DNA of 64,000 nt, from assembly GCA_025024175.1 (NCBI GenBank), contig QCXZ01000064.1, forward strand, positions 15,810,001 to 15,874,000, in the 5' to 3' direction. The notes under the pieces were generated by a model. The model saw only the letters and a program-made list of their open reading frames with translations, made no database searches and was not told the origin of the DNA. Origin of the DNA: Rhyzopertha dominica. Taxonomy: Eukaryota; Arthropoda; Insecta; Coleoptera; Bostrichidae. Below, piece after piece: positions 49,729 to 61,448 of the stretch. The first letter of the stretch is position 1. Each line of letters begins with the position of its first letter. The translations under genes and the position numbers were made by a program.

Positions 49729-49768
49729 AAACCGTTGTCGGAATAATATTATTATTCAGACAACGGTT
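49729..49768. repeat. 40-bp near-perfect palindrome
   Basis: AACCGTTGTC at 49729-49738 pairs with GACAACGGTT at 49759-49768. The inner GAATAAT/ATTATTC continues the stem after one mismatch, and the centre is AT-rich. It lies about 200 bases before the reverse transcriptase relic. Its role is unknown; it may be a remnant of a small inverted-repeat element. Confidence 0.75.
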
Positions 49769-49935
49769 AAACGTATTATAAGAATAGGTCATCGTCTAGA
49801 AAAAAATTGGTTACTGAAATTATAAGAATAAAGATGACGACAAACTATTGTACATAGATTTTTTTTATTGAATACGAGATTTAGAACATGTATTGTTTGC
49901 CTGACTGAACTTTTTTTACTGATTTTAGACAACAT
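49769..49935. other. AT-rich DNA before the reverse transcriptase relic
   Basis: No coding sequence is recognised. It may be the insertion border of the retroelement. Confidence 0.35.
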
Positions 49936-51185
49936 ATTTACAGCTAGACAGTAGTTGGTGTTTTGATAATGCCAGACCATAGTAAAGCATTTGACACAAT
50001 AAATCACCAGCTTTTGATAGCAATTTTGCGGTTTTTAGGATTTTCTGAGGACTCCTTACGTATGTTATCGTCTTATCTTAGCGACAGAGTACAGCAGGTG
50101 AAAATAAATGGTAACATGTCATCACTGCTTTTGGTAGCCGCGGGTGTTCCCCAGGGAAGTGTACTTTTCTAATTGTTTAAGTTTTTTGTGAAGCCCACTG
50201 TTATGCAGACGACACCCAGTTATGTGCTTTTTTCTCTATCAGCGATATAGATAATGCTAGAAATAGTATCAATAGAGATTTACAAGCACTGCAAAACGTT
50301 TCTTCTAGTCATTCATTGCATGTTAACCCTGCAATGTATGTCGCTATTGTATTCTGCTCGGAATGCTGCAGATAGTTTATTTATGACAACCTGCAGCTAC
50401 GTTTAGGGAATAGCGTCCTGGAATTCAGTGATGACTGCAAAAGTTTTGGCGTAATTATTGATCACAGGCTGAGATTTGATATACACGTTACCTATACATT
50501 ACGTAAAGCTTATGTATAGTTGAAACAGATATATAGCCAAAGACACTGCTTGAACGTTGGTTTAAACAAGCTTCTTTGCGATTCTCTTGTGCTCTCTAAT
50601 TTAAATTACTGCGACGTTGTTTATGGTCCCCGTTTGAAAAGCTTCAACATAAAGCGAATCCAGAAACTGCAGAATAGCTGCTTGAGGCTAATTTACGGTG
50701 TACCCCGCAGATGTCGCGTCTCCCACAGATTGGTGGAGGCTGGTTGGCTCAGTATGATCAACAGGCGTTAGCTGCATATGTCATGTTTTTTCTACAAAAT
50801 AATAAAATATAAATCCCTGCCATACCCGTATAATAGATTGAGTTTCAGGACTGACGTACACAATGTTAACATCCGCAGAAAGGATTTACTTACTATTCCG
50901 CAGCATACAAAGCAACTGTTTAAGCGTTAATTTTCCTAAAACATTGCGTCCGTCATGAATGGTCTGGATGTGGCTGGGTTTTCGCCAACCGTCAATGCTT
51001 TTAAATTACAGCTTAAACAACAACTGCTTCGATTGCAGTGACATTTGTTGCTGATACTATCATCCCGTCATTCTGGATTGATGGTATACATTTCATGACT
51101 TTAACATCTTGGCTCTTTCTGTCTCTGAATTTCACTTTTTCTTCCTCTTCCAGCCACATTGACTAATCTAATAAAATTAATGATT
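49936..51185 (+). pseudogene. Non-LTR retrotransposon reverse transcriptase, 5'-truncated and broken
   Basis: The frame near 49940-50172 reads VLIMPDHSKAFDTINHQLLI, then FSEDSLRMLSSYLSDR and GVPQGSVL, the fingers and palm blocks of a jockey/CR1-type reverse transcriptase. The usual GPLLF and 20 residues after it are deleted. The catalytic block CYADDTQLC (YADD at 50202-50213) follows in another frame and runs to a stop near 50373. The thumb and C-terminal part appear as LRLGNSVLEFSDDCKSFGVI and, from 50520, LLCDSLVLSNLNYCDVVYGP and IQKLQNSCLRLIYGVPR. The tail SPTVNAFKLQLKQQLLRL ends near 51042. About 140 bases of 3' untranslated sequence may follow. No endonuclease domain or first open frame is present. 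Confidence 0.85.
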
Positions 51186-53799
51186 TTTAACAAATTCAGA
51201 TGCAAAAAAAACACTATGTTGCAGCAAGAACATTAAGCAGAACCGAAATCGCAAATTACTATTGTTATAGTCATGGAACACGAGCAACTGTGTCGGTTCT
51301 AGGAAAGCTGCGGCCGTGAAAGCTTATGCGCCTTTTTGTGTAAATGGGGTACACGACTTTAAATATTTGGGTAATTTGAAATGATTGATTCCATTGCTGG
51401 TAAAATGTAATCCATACAGAGAAATAGAGAGGGAGAACGCTCATGAATCTGTGCGAATCTGCGAATGCTAGTAAAGAAGGGGGCTGTCATAACGAGAACG
51501 TCAAACTTTTGGCGCTTACTTTATCTAAGAACATCTTATGCAACAGTTCCACTTAAAAATAGGGCAAATGTAAACCATCTGATATAGCAGTGTTGAAATA
51601 CTAAATTCAGTTTGATTCATTCTTGTATTCTTGTGATGTACTATAAATATTAATCAAATGGCTAATTTAATACGGAGAATGTCTGTCGTCGATTAAATGT
51701 CACCTGTAAGACAGCACATAAACAAAGCTCCCAGACCGATGTTGCCAGATATCAAAATAGAAACAAACTGTGCGCAAGAGTGTCGCGTTGTACGACATTG
51801 GACAACACTGCCGAATATTTGACGTTTCAGTGGAGAATATGGCCACCATTATTGTGTCCTAGGTAAATCTGGAATCTGGATGCGCACTCGGTCTATGCAA
51901 CACGCATAGAAGAGTGGGGAGAACATCTCCCCACACTTTCTCTGATTCCATACTGCAAATATGATAAATTACTTGGTATCTTGGTAAGCTGTATGTGTGA
52001 TTGCTTTTCGTAGATCTAACTATGTATGTACAATGCCATCAGAAAACGGATTTGATATTCGCAAATACAGCAAAATGCACTACCTACCATCGTAGTAAGA
52101 TGCGAATAAAGCTACAAAGCTAGTGGTTACATATAAAGTGTACACGTGAAAGTAACAACACATCGGATGATGTAGGTATCGCAACACATCCAGGACCGCG
52201 TTCCCAGGAAACGCATTTTCACTTCATAAAGCCTCTTAAAAGTCAAGAACAGCCCACTGGAGCTGACACAGGTCGATGCTGGGGCCGGAAATTTGAGCGC
52301 TCTACTGGAAGTTAGTATTCTAATAGGCCATCCAAGACGATAAAGGAAACTGCGGGACGATCATATTTAATGCCCCGTTAGAATTAATCCACACATTCAT
52401 AACGATAAGTTCTAAATTATGAAGGCTTTCAAAGATTGCATAACGGTACAATTAATAAAAGTGCTACGCGAGCGGAATAACATCAATGGCATTTGCAATT
52501 TTAATTCGTTAGGCTCCGGAAGGTTCAGTGAAGGAACAATCTTTACTACAACCCTTCGGGATTCGAGGTTAAAACACTGGCTGCCATACACGACGGTGAC
52601 GTAACGTAAAATTAGCGTACTGCATAATTACATAATATAAAGCATCCAACACATTCTATTACTTCCAAGATTCCAGGAGTTCGAGTGATTACAGTTAAGT
52701 TGATAATATGATGGTAATTTTAAGTTTGTGCAGATTGCTGGCTTTGGAAGAGTAAACATAATTTGATACTACAAAGACGTTCCATGCTTAATTGCATGCT
52801 AAGCAAATGAGTCAAATGTAGGATTGTATATGCAAGTGGCCGTAACTGTGTGATTTTGCCTACTCAACTATGCAAAATGTACAGGTATCGATTTTAATTT
52901 CTCGAACCTAGGCATGCGAAGCTAAACATGATACTGTACTGTGCTAAATTCAGAACTGGAATTGTGTATGTATTTAAAAAATAACAAACTGAGGTTGATG
53001 CCATAAACAGAATGTCTTAAATAAGTACACTAAGACGTTTAGAAGTTCCGGCTTGTATTTATTTATCTTCGATAATAATCTTGACATTAAAATAATTGCA
53101 GCTTTTCTACTGACTACTTCCCCTTAAACAAATTAATCAGGCAAAACTGTAACAGTAAAAGTGTACAAACTGTAACTACTAAAAAATTTCATAATTTGGT
53201 GACGGAATAATGAAGACAAGGTTTAACTATGCAATGTATTAATGATGCAATAGGTCTGATATAAAATACTACATACAAAGTATGATGCAAAACTGTAAAA
53301 TTTGGTATTAATCTTATGTTGGTCGTTACCCAAACAAATATAATGATATAACTGCATACTACGGAACATATGAAGTCATCAATCTTCTTTTTTGTATATC
53401 TACTACAAGACATGAATTGTGTACAACTAATGGAACTCAACCATAGTGCCAAATATACCGGTGTGGACTGATTTTTATAAGAACGCCGTGAAATTTCCGT
53501 TTTCCATTCCCATTGCCGCAAGCACATTCACCTAAACCCAGTCACATATAAGCGGTTCTCAATATTCTGACCTCTGCAAATAAGGGGCTGAAATCGTCAC
53601 GACTGCTTCAAAATGTTATATTTCCTTGGGCCAAATTTATCTGCTATTGAAGATACAAAACTTCGGTAGATTGCAAATATTCAGTGGCTTTTTACAATTC
53701 CTAAGATATCTGTCATCTGCTCGTTATTGTGGTTACTCTAGCTATAGCCGAATGTGTTGAATGGATTCAAAGGTGCATTCATTGTGAAACATCCTGAAT
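51186..53799. other. Unique DNA, nothing coding recognised
   Basis: Only short frames are seen; the 112-codon minus-strand frame at 53189-53527 has no signature. A clean 8-bp-stem hairpin GTGGGGAG-AACAT-CTCCCCAC lies at 51914-51934 in a mildly GC-richer patch (51690-51960). Nothing else stands out. Confidence 0.4.
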
Positions 53800-54009
53800 C
53801 AATTAGGTAGCTTGGAAACAAGCTGATTGATTGAACGTATGTGCTTTGTCTCACTTGATTTATCAGATAACTCTGACGATCGTTTCGACCTAGAACGGTC
53901 ATTGTCAAAGAGATAACAGCGTTATACTCTCGTCAGAGTTATCTGATAAATCAAGTGAGACAAAGCACATACGTTCAATCAATCAGCTTGTTTCCAAGCT
54001 GCCTAATTG
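53800..54009. repeat. Foldback with 80-bp arms (79 of 80 matching)
   Basis: The left arm 53800-53879 and right arm 53930-54009 are inverted copies with a single mismatch (A in GGTAGC against the G of GCTGCC). The 50-base centre on the minus strand forms two small hairpins: GAG-T-ATAAC/GTTAT-CTC and GACC-GTTCTA-GGTC, the latter followed by GAAACGATCGTC. The near identity shows the duplication is recent or maintained. Flanks after 54010 look unrelated. It may be two Penelope-like ends joined head to head, or a small foldback transposon. Confidence 0.9.
53880..53935 (-). ncRNA. Hammerhead-like core inside the 80-bp-arm foldback
   Basis: Reading the minus strand from the end of one arm gives CTGACGA, the hairpin GAG...CTC, then TTTGACAA, the stem GACC-GTTCTA-GGTC, GAAAC, and GATCGTC. 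If TTGACAA is taken as a mutated CUGANGA, then CTCT before it pairs with AGAG after GTC as helix I, and CG-AT-CG is a minimal helix III. Two core positions deviate, so cleavage is unlikely. The alternative CTGACGA in the arm is intact but then helix II does not pair. This is recognised by pattern only. Confidence 0.3.
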
Positions 54010-55570
54010 ATAGCCGAATGTTTTTCAGCGCGGACGATTAACATATTAAAATGGGCGATTGTGATAATTTGATTTTGAAGATGATAGTCATTGTGCTGGC
54101 GAATCATAGAGATATTATATCGGTGAAAAAAAGCATCTACAAGCGTTTTGGTATTGGTAGAAAGGATTTTTTATGATTTCCCTGTTTAAGTAAAATAATT
54201 ATACAGGAAAACAGTACTGCAGTATGTTGCAAGAATTAAAAAAAAATAAAGAAACAGACTAAAATTTGAAAGCAAACATCTTATTAGAATTTTGTTTTTA
54301 GCGTAGCTTATTATTTAAATACTATAATAAAATTGTAGTACATATTTTAATATCATGTACCCTGCTTGTTTCTGAACGTTGATTTTGTTATTGTCACATT
54401 TCTTTGTTTATTAATTATTACTAAGAATAAGTAATATGAACCTAAGCTGCATTATTTTAGGCGTTATAATGCAATTTGAAGCTTTTAAAAATGAAAGACG
54501 CGAATTTGGGAAGCAGAATTGACTAAGTGGGGCCTGATATAAATATGTTGAAAGAAGATTTAGCTTTTACCACTCGGTTTCCATTTTTATGCCCCTTTGA
54601 AAATGTATTGTAAAATGACGATTATTTATTGTTTTGCATTCAACATATGGTGGGTGATACCCGCCGCATCTATTGTACTATGTAGGTACTATACCGTTAT
54701 ATATACTAAACATGTCACATCTATAATTATTTTCCTATTATTTCCCAATATTTTTTTCTGCACAATGCTCATCGGTTTGTCAGCAAGTACCTCTTGGCGG
54801 AGTCTTCCTAACTAATACGTCTGTGAAGAGTTGGGGAACATTATAATAAAGTATATAAGGGCGAACGCTTGCAGCGCCCATAAAATTAAATAATATGTCT
54901 TTATTACATTACACTATAAAAATCGGCAGCTGGGGCGAAAAATTATATGCCTACATACCTACAATCAATAAAGGTTGTTTTTTGTGCATACATTTATCAA
55001 GACAATAGGCAGCAGATGTATCCAGATAAATCATATTGGTGTATTGGTGTACTATAACAAAATATTGGTGACTGTCGCATGGCCAGCTCCATGGTATTTA
55101 TGCAACAAAACAAGTCAATTATTTTTAATATAATAAAAAATACCAAATATGATGTCAGTTAGATGTTGCGTAAACTACGCCAGGAACGTATTTTGAACGA
55201 ATGCAATTACAAAAGCTTGTATAGGAAAATTCATTTCCATTCTGTTCCACACACTTTCCATTGCGAGCCTATTTGAAGGTGTTGAATGTTACAAAGAAAT
55301 AGTTGTAGACAAATCTGCTTTACATATTCATATATAAAATTCCCGCAATATATCCGACTGTTATGATGGGTAAGGTTTACATTTTTTTAATGCCCCTTGT
55401 CTACTATGTCTTAAAAAATTCAAACAATTACCCGTTTTCGAGTTGGTATTTGTGCCACACTATTTGATACGTTATCTTTATTGCTAGGTATCAGTCATAG
55501 GCAGAAGTTTTTAAGGAGTGATAAAAAATGAATAGTAAACGTTAGTTTGAAGTGTTGTCACAAAAAGATT
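54010..55570. other. AT-rich unique DNA, nothing recognised
   Basis: Short frames only (72 codons at most). No repeats or transposon ends are visible. Confidence 0.4.
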
Positions 55571-55574
55571 TCGA

Positions 55575-55770
55575 TATGAGTTTTCGCTTATTATTTCCTT
55601 CATCTGTAAAATTTAAATTTTAGCAAATGACATTCATAGTTACGTTTGAAAATAACCAATCAGCAAATCGAATATCACAATCGACTATTTTAATAAGTAC
55701 CTCAAATCAGCTACCCTATTAAGTACCTTTTATTACGTCAAAAAAAGGGTCAGAGACAAAAAGATCCGGT
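55575..55770 (+). repeat. Dispersed repeat, copy B
   Basis: Same orientation and order of shared words as 40770-40995, diverged by substitutions and small gaps. Neither copy shows terminal repeats or coding sequence. Confidence 0.6.
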
Positions 55771-55879
55771 CTGTTTGGTAATTTGTTAATAGCTAAATAT
55801 CATCATCATTACTGTCGCACACAAAAAATACCTAACATTATATGACACTAAACATTCCTCATTACAATCTGAATTCATG

Positions 55880-56412
55880 AGGTAACGAGGTCTCACCCCA
55901 TTCCAACTGAAACGCGGTCCATTTTACAGATTCTAGCATTAGAAACAGGAAATGGCCCCTGTAACTAGCGGTGGCGCCAACAGTAAAATTCATCACCGGT
56001 GGAGATTTTCCAGCTTACATGAGTGACACTATGGTCGCCGTGCAGGGACCGGTCCTCGCAATTACCGGGGTGCGCAATCCAAATCTACGATCGGAATTTA
56101 AATAAATCCGGAATAATTGGTTTAATTGCCGAACAGTTGGCATTACTTTGTCTCTGTCTTTGACCTGCCTTTCTTCATCCCGCTGAACGGGATCGATCCG
56201 GCGGTTTGACTTTTGTCGTCCCAACTAATTTCCGGTTAGGAGCCGGTCGTAATTTACCTTCCTTTGTTTCATTTATCTCAATCGGCTTTGCATCCCTTTC
56301 GCACACGCTGGTAAAACTATCGCGCGATTTTCAAGGTGTAATTATTTATGCGTTACCTTGTGCGCCCTTTGGCCTACATTATAAACACGCATCTGCTGTA
56401 TTGTAATTTCCC
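55880..56412. other. GC-balanced island, candidate conserved non-coding DNA
   Basis: About 530 bases that are clearly less AT-rich, with CpGs retained and no repeats (for example GGTGGCGCCAACAGT, GGACCGGTCCTCGC, CGCTGAACGGGATCGATCC and TCGCGCGATTTTCAAGG). Two frames of 66-69 codons on opposite strands overlap at 56206-56224 and have no signature. It also contains GGTTTAATTG and TTTGCAT words. It is the strongest textural candidate for a regulatory element or an unrecognised exon in the window. Confidence 0.3.
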
Positions 56413-56633
56413 TTTGAACAACCATTTGGACTAACGACCAAAGCTGTAGAATACAAGCTTAGGGCATGGCAAACGAACAGGGGATAATTTTCGTGAATCT
56501 GATCCTAGTAGCTGACCAGCTGTATTTTTTAATGTTGTAATATTTCATTTCTGTGAATAGTTATAATTTCATACAAACCCTAAAGCTGTATATATTTGCC
56601 TGTTTTATATTAATTGTAGAAAATTATAGTTAC

Positions 56634-56664
56634 CTAATGAAGGGCGAAAAGATTGCCGAAACGC
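56634..56664 (+). other. Isolated CTAATGA / hairpin / GAAACGC motif
   Basis: CTAATGAAGGGC, a nine-base loop, then GCCGAAACGC. It matches the shape of the motifs at 11.4, 48.1 and 53.9 kb, with one core change (CTGATGA to CTAATGA) and a three-base stem. It is probably the tail end of an old retroelement. Confidence 0.35.
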
Positions 56665-59300
56665 AGGAGAAAATGGAGCTTATTACCAGGAAACCGGATA
56701 TACGTCACCAATGCAAGAAACAGAAATGATTAATAGTTTGCTAGGATTTTGGTAAATATCGCGAATGTGTTCATGTAAGAAATAAATTTAGAGTCAGTCA
56801 CATTTTCCTGTATTTTTTTTGAAATGTTTTAGATTATAACTCGCTTCAGTTAGGTATATCTTAAGAACATTTGGATAAACCTTTTGTAATAAATAAATTT
56901 TAAGTTATTAGCAAAAATCGTTGTAATTCGGTAAAGTGCAAGGTGCTTTCAGGCAAGTTACTAATTAATATGTGACTCGTGTGTAAGTCCAAATTGCTAA
57001 TTAAGGTACCGGTTCAAGGTCATTTTCCTACCTTCTGAATTAAAATGTTCAAAATATATTGGTATTTGTTTCCACGATTACTTTTTTGATTTGTTTACTA
57101 TTTTTGTCATTAGTTGTTTAATATACGCATAATGTCAGACACTTTTATTAAACTTTACTGTTGTTCAATAAGATTAAAATACTAAGAACTAGTTTCCACG
57201 CGATCACTAGAATTCACGTTTTTTTTTTAATTAGTGAGCATCTCCTAGTAAGCTAATGTCAGCCATTCATAGTGATATAGAATGGGGATTTTAAAAGTGG
57301 CATTTAGAACTTATGTACAGTTCGAAGTCCATGCATCCGTACGATATTAGTTTTGATCCGTAAGCAGGCATGATAGACGTGCCACAATGAGTAGGTTACT
57401 ATTGGCGGACGTGGTGTGACATTCTCTAGCATTTTCCATTCGAAACATTAAAACCGCTAAACTACTCAACGGCCAAGACAAAAAAAGTATATTTACAGTA
57501 AGGATGACGCTCAAAGCATGTTCTGTCCTATTTAATGCATGACGAAAACATAGTACACTACACATTGCCATAAATGTCATAGAACTAGGTGCACTTTTTT
57601 ATTCAGACAAAATCGTAACTTATAAGCTCTTTATATCTCTTATAGTCGCAAGCAAAAACATAAAAATTCAATCGTTCGTCGGATAGAAAAAGGAATTAAT
57701 TAGTCCAACGTTTTTCGAAAGGGGTTACGTCACAGTCCAGGACTAACCTAAAAATGCGTGTAAAGAACGCAAATTGCTTAATAGCTAACACTTCACCAGT
57801 GGTGGAAGTAATGGCTATCCTAATTGTCCCTGTTAACAGCGTCTGCCTGCTTGCACTTGGAATTGTGCTGGCATGCACGCCGGCTGCATTTCAGTGTTCC
57901 ACACTAGTAAGCCCCAGATTAGCATGCAGGCTACATGGACCTTCTGCTATACAGCCTGATCGCCCATGCTCCAAAGATTCGCATAAATTGCCAGCCCCGG
58001 CGCAGACCAGCAACAATGCGGAACAAATCCAGTTAAGGGGTATAAGGATATTTTGATCGTTCCACCGTCGGCTTGAGTTCAGCGAAGTGAAACTTCATAA
58101 TTTATTATCAGCTGAAAAGTGCGAGTTTATTTGTTTTTTTTTGCTTCCGGAAATAAATCATAACCTAAATAGAACTGTCTTTCCGAATGACATTAAAGGA
58201 AAGTATTTACTCTAGATTTTCGGGGGAAATTTTAAGATTTTGGTTTACTTTTCTATTTTTAATACTTTCGATGCATATAAAGAGATATCACAGTTCTTCA
58301 ATTGCATAATATATAATAATAATTTCGGAACGCTGCAATTGCGAATTTGTAGGAACTAGTTAGGAACACGAAAAACTATTATGATGTTGAAGGATTATTT
58401 ATAGTTAAAACGAGGATAGATGAACCTTTAAAGGAATTGCTGTTCTTCTATTAACGATGGCTGCACTATGTTTATCCAGCAGCTTCCCAATACCAAAATA
58501 TAAAATGTCATTAACGAACATAGATAGTCTAGAACGTACACTAAGGGCTTGTTAGAAAGTCATACCGTAGTTAAGAACTTTACTAAAATGGATAAATAAA
58601 ACAAATAAAATGGAGTCATATAGTAGAGTAAATAACTAAACCGATAACAATAAGAGATAGACACCTGAACAGGACATTAAAGCAGACTTCACTGAATCAT
58701 ATTGTAGCTTGACCGTTTACTCTAAAACGAGAGACAACGGGACTGACCATGCATCATTGACCCCTACCACAAAGAGAAATGAAACAAACTTTGGTTGTTG
58801 TCAGCCACACGCCTGCACTGATGAGAGCTTGAAATTAGGGGGCCTCTTTGATGTAAATCAAGAAAAGCAAATAAATTTCCAATGCTGCTGAATATGCTAA
58901 TGTAGCACGTAAAAACCGGTGCCGTAAATATGTTGTTGGGAGTTTTGTGCCACATGCTTTACATTTCCATTAGAATTTTCAAACTTGCCCATAAAATACT
59001 GCGAAATCACAAATTTCCCTCACATACCGCCCCTATACTTGTACCAAGCACATAATATTTAAATTAGCAGGTAAAGTGGAGGCAAAAAATTGCTTTTTTG
59101 GGGCATCTTTGTGTTTTGAAATAAATAAATAAAATAAGTTTATCATTAGAAAATGTTAAAAAATCATAAACGACATTTTCCGTCATGTAATAACGAGTAC
59201 ATAGAGCCTTTTTGAAGACGTTCTTAAACTGCTTAAATAGTCACTAATACACAAACTCAAGTAAAGTAAGGACAAAAGCTTTCAAACTACGGTGACAATT
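56665..59300. other. Unique DNA; one GC-balanced patch with a 100-codon frame
   Basis: 57740-58070 is less AT-rich and holds a plus-strand frame (57754-58056) with a hydrophobic N-terminal third, including MAILIVPVNSVCLLALGIVL, then a Pro/Ser-rich tail. It is not recognised and no splice or promoter context supports it. The remainder is AT-rich with nothing recognised. Confidence 0.3.
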
Positions 59301-59303
59301 CTA

Positions 59304-60376
59304 CAGGATGGAGCGCGGCAAACGTATTGATTGCAAATTTGAATAACACTTAGTACAAATAAATGAGAACACTTTATTTACTTTTTCTATATTGTACAAC
59401 AGTGGAAATTTTGAGTTATGTGGTTTTGAACAGCATATCCGGCAAATGGCGCCCCTTAGAGTCCAAACACTGCTGAAGCCCTGTTCAGAAATTCTGGTGC
59501 ATTCTTTCGAGCATTGCGGCCGGAATTTGGGCGATGTGGGTTCGAATATTGTCCTTTAGGGCATCCAGCGACGGTCATTATAAACAAGTGATTTCAGTTA
59601 GCCCTATAGGAAAAAATCACACGGGGCCAAATTCGGAGAACGTGCGGGCCAGTTAAGATCGCCTCTTAGCGAGATGAGACGCCCGGAAAATCTTTCGGCT
59701 AAAAAGTTCATGCACGCCCTCGCTGTGTGGGCAGTGGCGCCATCTTGCTGGAACCACACATCCTCCAGCTCCATGTCTTCCAGTGCATGCAAGAAAAAGT
59801 TCCGAATCATAGCCAGGTATCGTCCTGAATTCACCGTAACAGCACGATTATTGTCCTAAAAAAAAATAAGGGCCAATGATCTTGAGATCGCGCACCATAC
59901 CGTCACCCTCTCCGAGTGTAGAGGTCTTTGGCAAAGTTCCCTGGGATTAATGTCGCTCCAGTAACGCATATTTTGCTTATTTACACATCCACTTAAGTGG
60001 AAATGTGCCTCATCAGAAAAAAAATGTCAGCGTTTTGCACAGGCGCGTTGTCTGGCTTTTGTAGGGGTGCAAATGAAGATATTCATGGACGATTCGATAA
60101 AGGGAGCGTCTGGAAATGCTAAGAGCACCTGCTTGTCTCCAAAGAGAGCGCCTAGGAGATTGTTCCATGGCAGCTCGAACTCGTTCGATGTTTGCTGGAG
60201 TTGTAACGCTCCTCTGCGGCCCCCTTCTTATTGTCGACACATGTTTACGACTGAAGCTCACATCAAACAAACTTCCCATCCCCACCTATTGAACCACCTC
60301 AGTTTCAACGGTCTGCGGCCGTTACAAAAGAGATGGCGCGCTTTTCAAGTCAGTACGTTTGACGCGCTCCACCCTT
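59304..60376 (-). mobile_element. Tc1/mariner element of D41D type, nearly full length
   Basis: 1,073 bp with TA outside both ends (59302-59303, 60377-60378). The terminal inverted repeats of about 29 bases match well: CAGGATGGAGCGCGGCAAAC at the left and AAGGGTGGAGCGCGTCAAAC at the right. The transposase gene runs on the minus strand and is only lightly damaged. It is GC-richer than the surroundings, which points to a later insertion than the other elements. Confidence 0.9.
59405..60330 (-). pseudogene. D41D-type Tc1/mariner transposase, lightly damaged
   Basis: Minus-strand order: GMGSLFDVSFSRKHVSTIRR, then VTTPANIERVRAAMEQSPRR and RSLYRIVHEYLHLHPYKSQT (DNA-binding domain, frame 60285-60013). 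A frameshift follows, then SDEAHFHLSGCVNKQNMRYW with the first catalytic Asp near 60000. VTVWCAISR follows, then a break, then RAVTVNSGRYLAMIRNFFLH. In the frame 59834-59604, VWFQQDGATAHTARACMNFL holds the second Asp, and SPNLAPCDFFL follows with the third Asp 42 residues after it (41 between). The expected Trp after FFL is a TAG stop. The C-terminus QQCLDSKGRHLPDMLFKT ends near 59425. A handful of indels and stops separate it from an open gene. All three catalytic acidic residues are kept. The start codon is uncertain. Confidence 0.85.
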
Positions 60377-60378
60377 TA

Positions 60379-61448
60379 CCTTTAATATGACTACTTACAG
60401 TTAAAATTTAATACCAAAGTTGGTTTACCAACATACTCTTTACTAAACAATGCGCTTGGCAAAAACTAGTTCACTAAGAGATTCTTACTAATTAAATAAA
60501 ACAATTACATATCTACATAAAATATAAATCAGAAACTCTAGCTAGCTCTTTCGATGTTTACAACTACAACTAAGTTTTCCAGACACTAACAGAAATATCA
60601 TCGACTTTAACTCAATTAGGGACTAAACTTTGCCAAAATAATCTCACAAAACTACATTTAAATAATACTTATAAATTTCATGATTAAACACTTTTTGATG
60701 ACTTTGTAAAATCACTTTGATGTCTAAAATCAATCGAAAGTTCTGCTTCGTTGAACTTCTGCTTTGACAAATTTGTATATTTGATTCAAACCAGCAGTTT
60801 CGTTTCTGAAGTTAGCAGTGAATCCTGATTTGCTGTTGATGATTTTTCTGATTTGTTTGCCTTGTTCGACTTCGAGCTTGCACGATGTGTTCAGGAATCC
60901 AGAGGAAGTGGACTTTGCTGTCACATCAATAAGAGTGTAAAATATAGAGTTGAAGCAACGAAAAGAGTAACTCTGCATATTTTTTAAGAAAGGTAACAGT
61001 AATATTGTTTTTGGAGTTTGATATCGTCCTAAACTACTTTTTAGCTTTGAGGGTCATAAAAAGTTGTGTCAATTTTTAAAATGATTTACCATGGGGCAAC
61101 ACCTTATTAAAGAACCCAACCGCGTTGCTAGTTGTTCTATGCATGGTGCAGCGAAATATGCTGCTATGTCAACCATTTTGTGTTATTATAATATATCTTG
61201 ATCCTGTAAAATTTAAAGCTGAGGTTTAACTGGAAGACCATTCATAGCCTTTTTCTCATTGGTGATAAATTTGCACTTCTAGAATGAAACAACCCAAATC
61301 TATTTGATGCACATGCTCCGTTACGTAATACTTCTACCTTTAAGCCATTCAACCTGCATCTTACGATTATTATCGCATTAATTAGGTTCATATAATGTTA
61401 GCAAATGAGAAGTTGTAACGTTTTTGCATAGTTTAAAAATTCTGAAAA
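60379..61448. other. AT-rich unique DNA, nothing recognised
   Basis: An 82-codon minus-strand frame (60730-60978) has no signature. Otherwise empty. Confidence 0.4.

Noticed and set aside
57754..58056. Possible secreted or membrane protein exon
   Set aside because: One hydrophobic segment in a 100-codon frame with no start context, splice signals or homologue is not enough.
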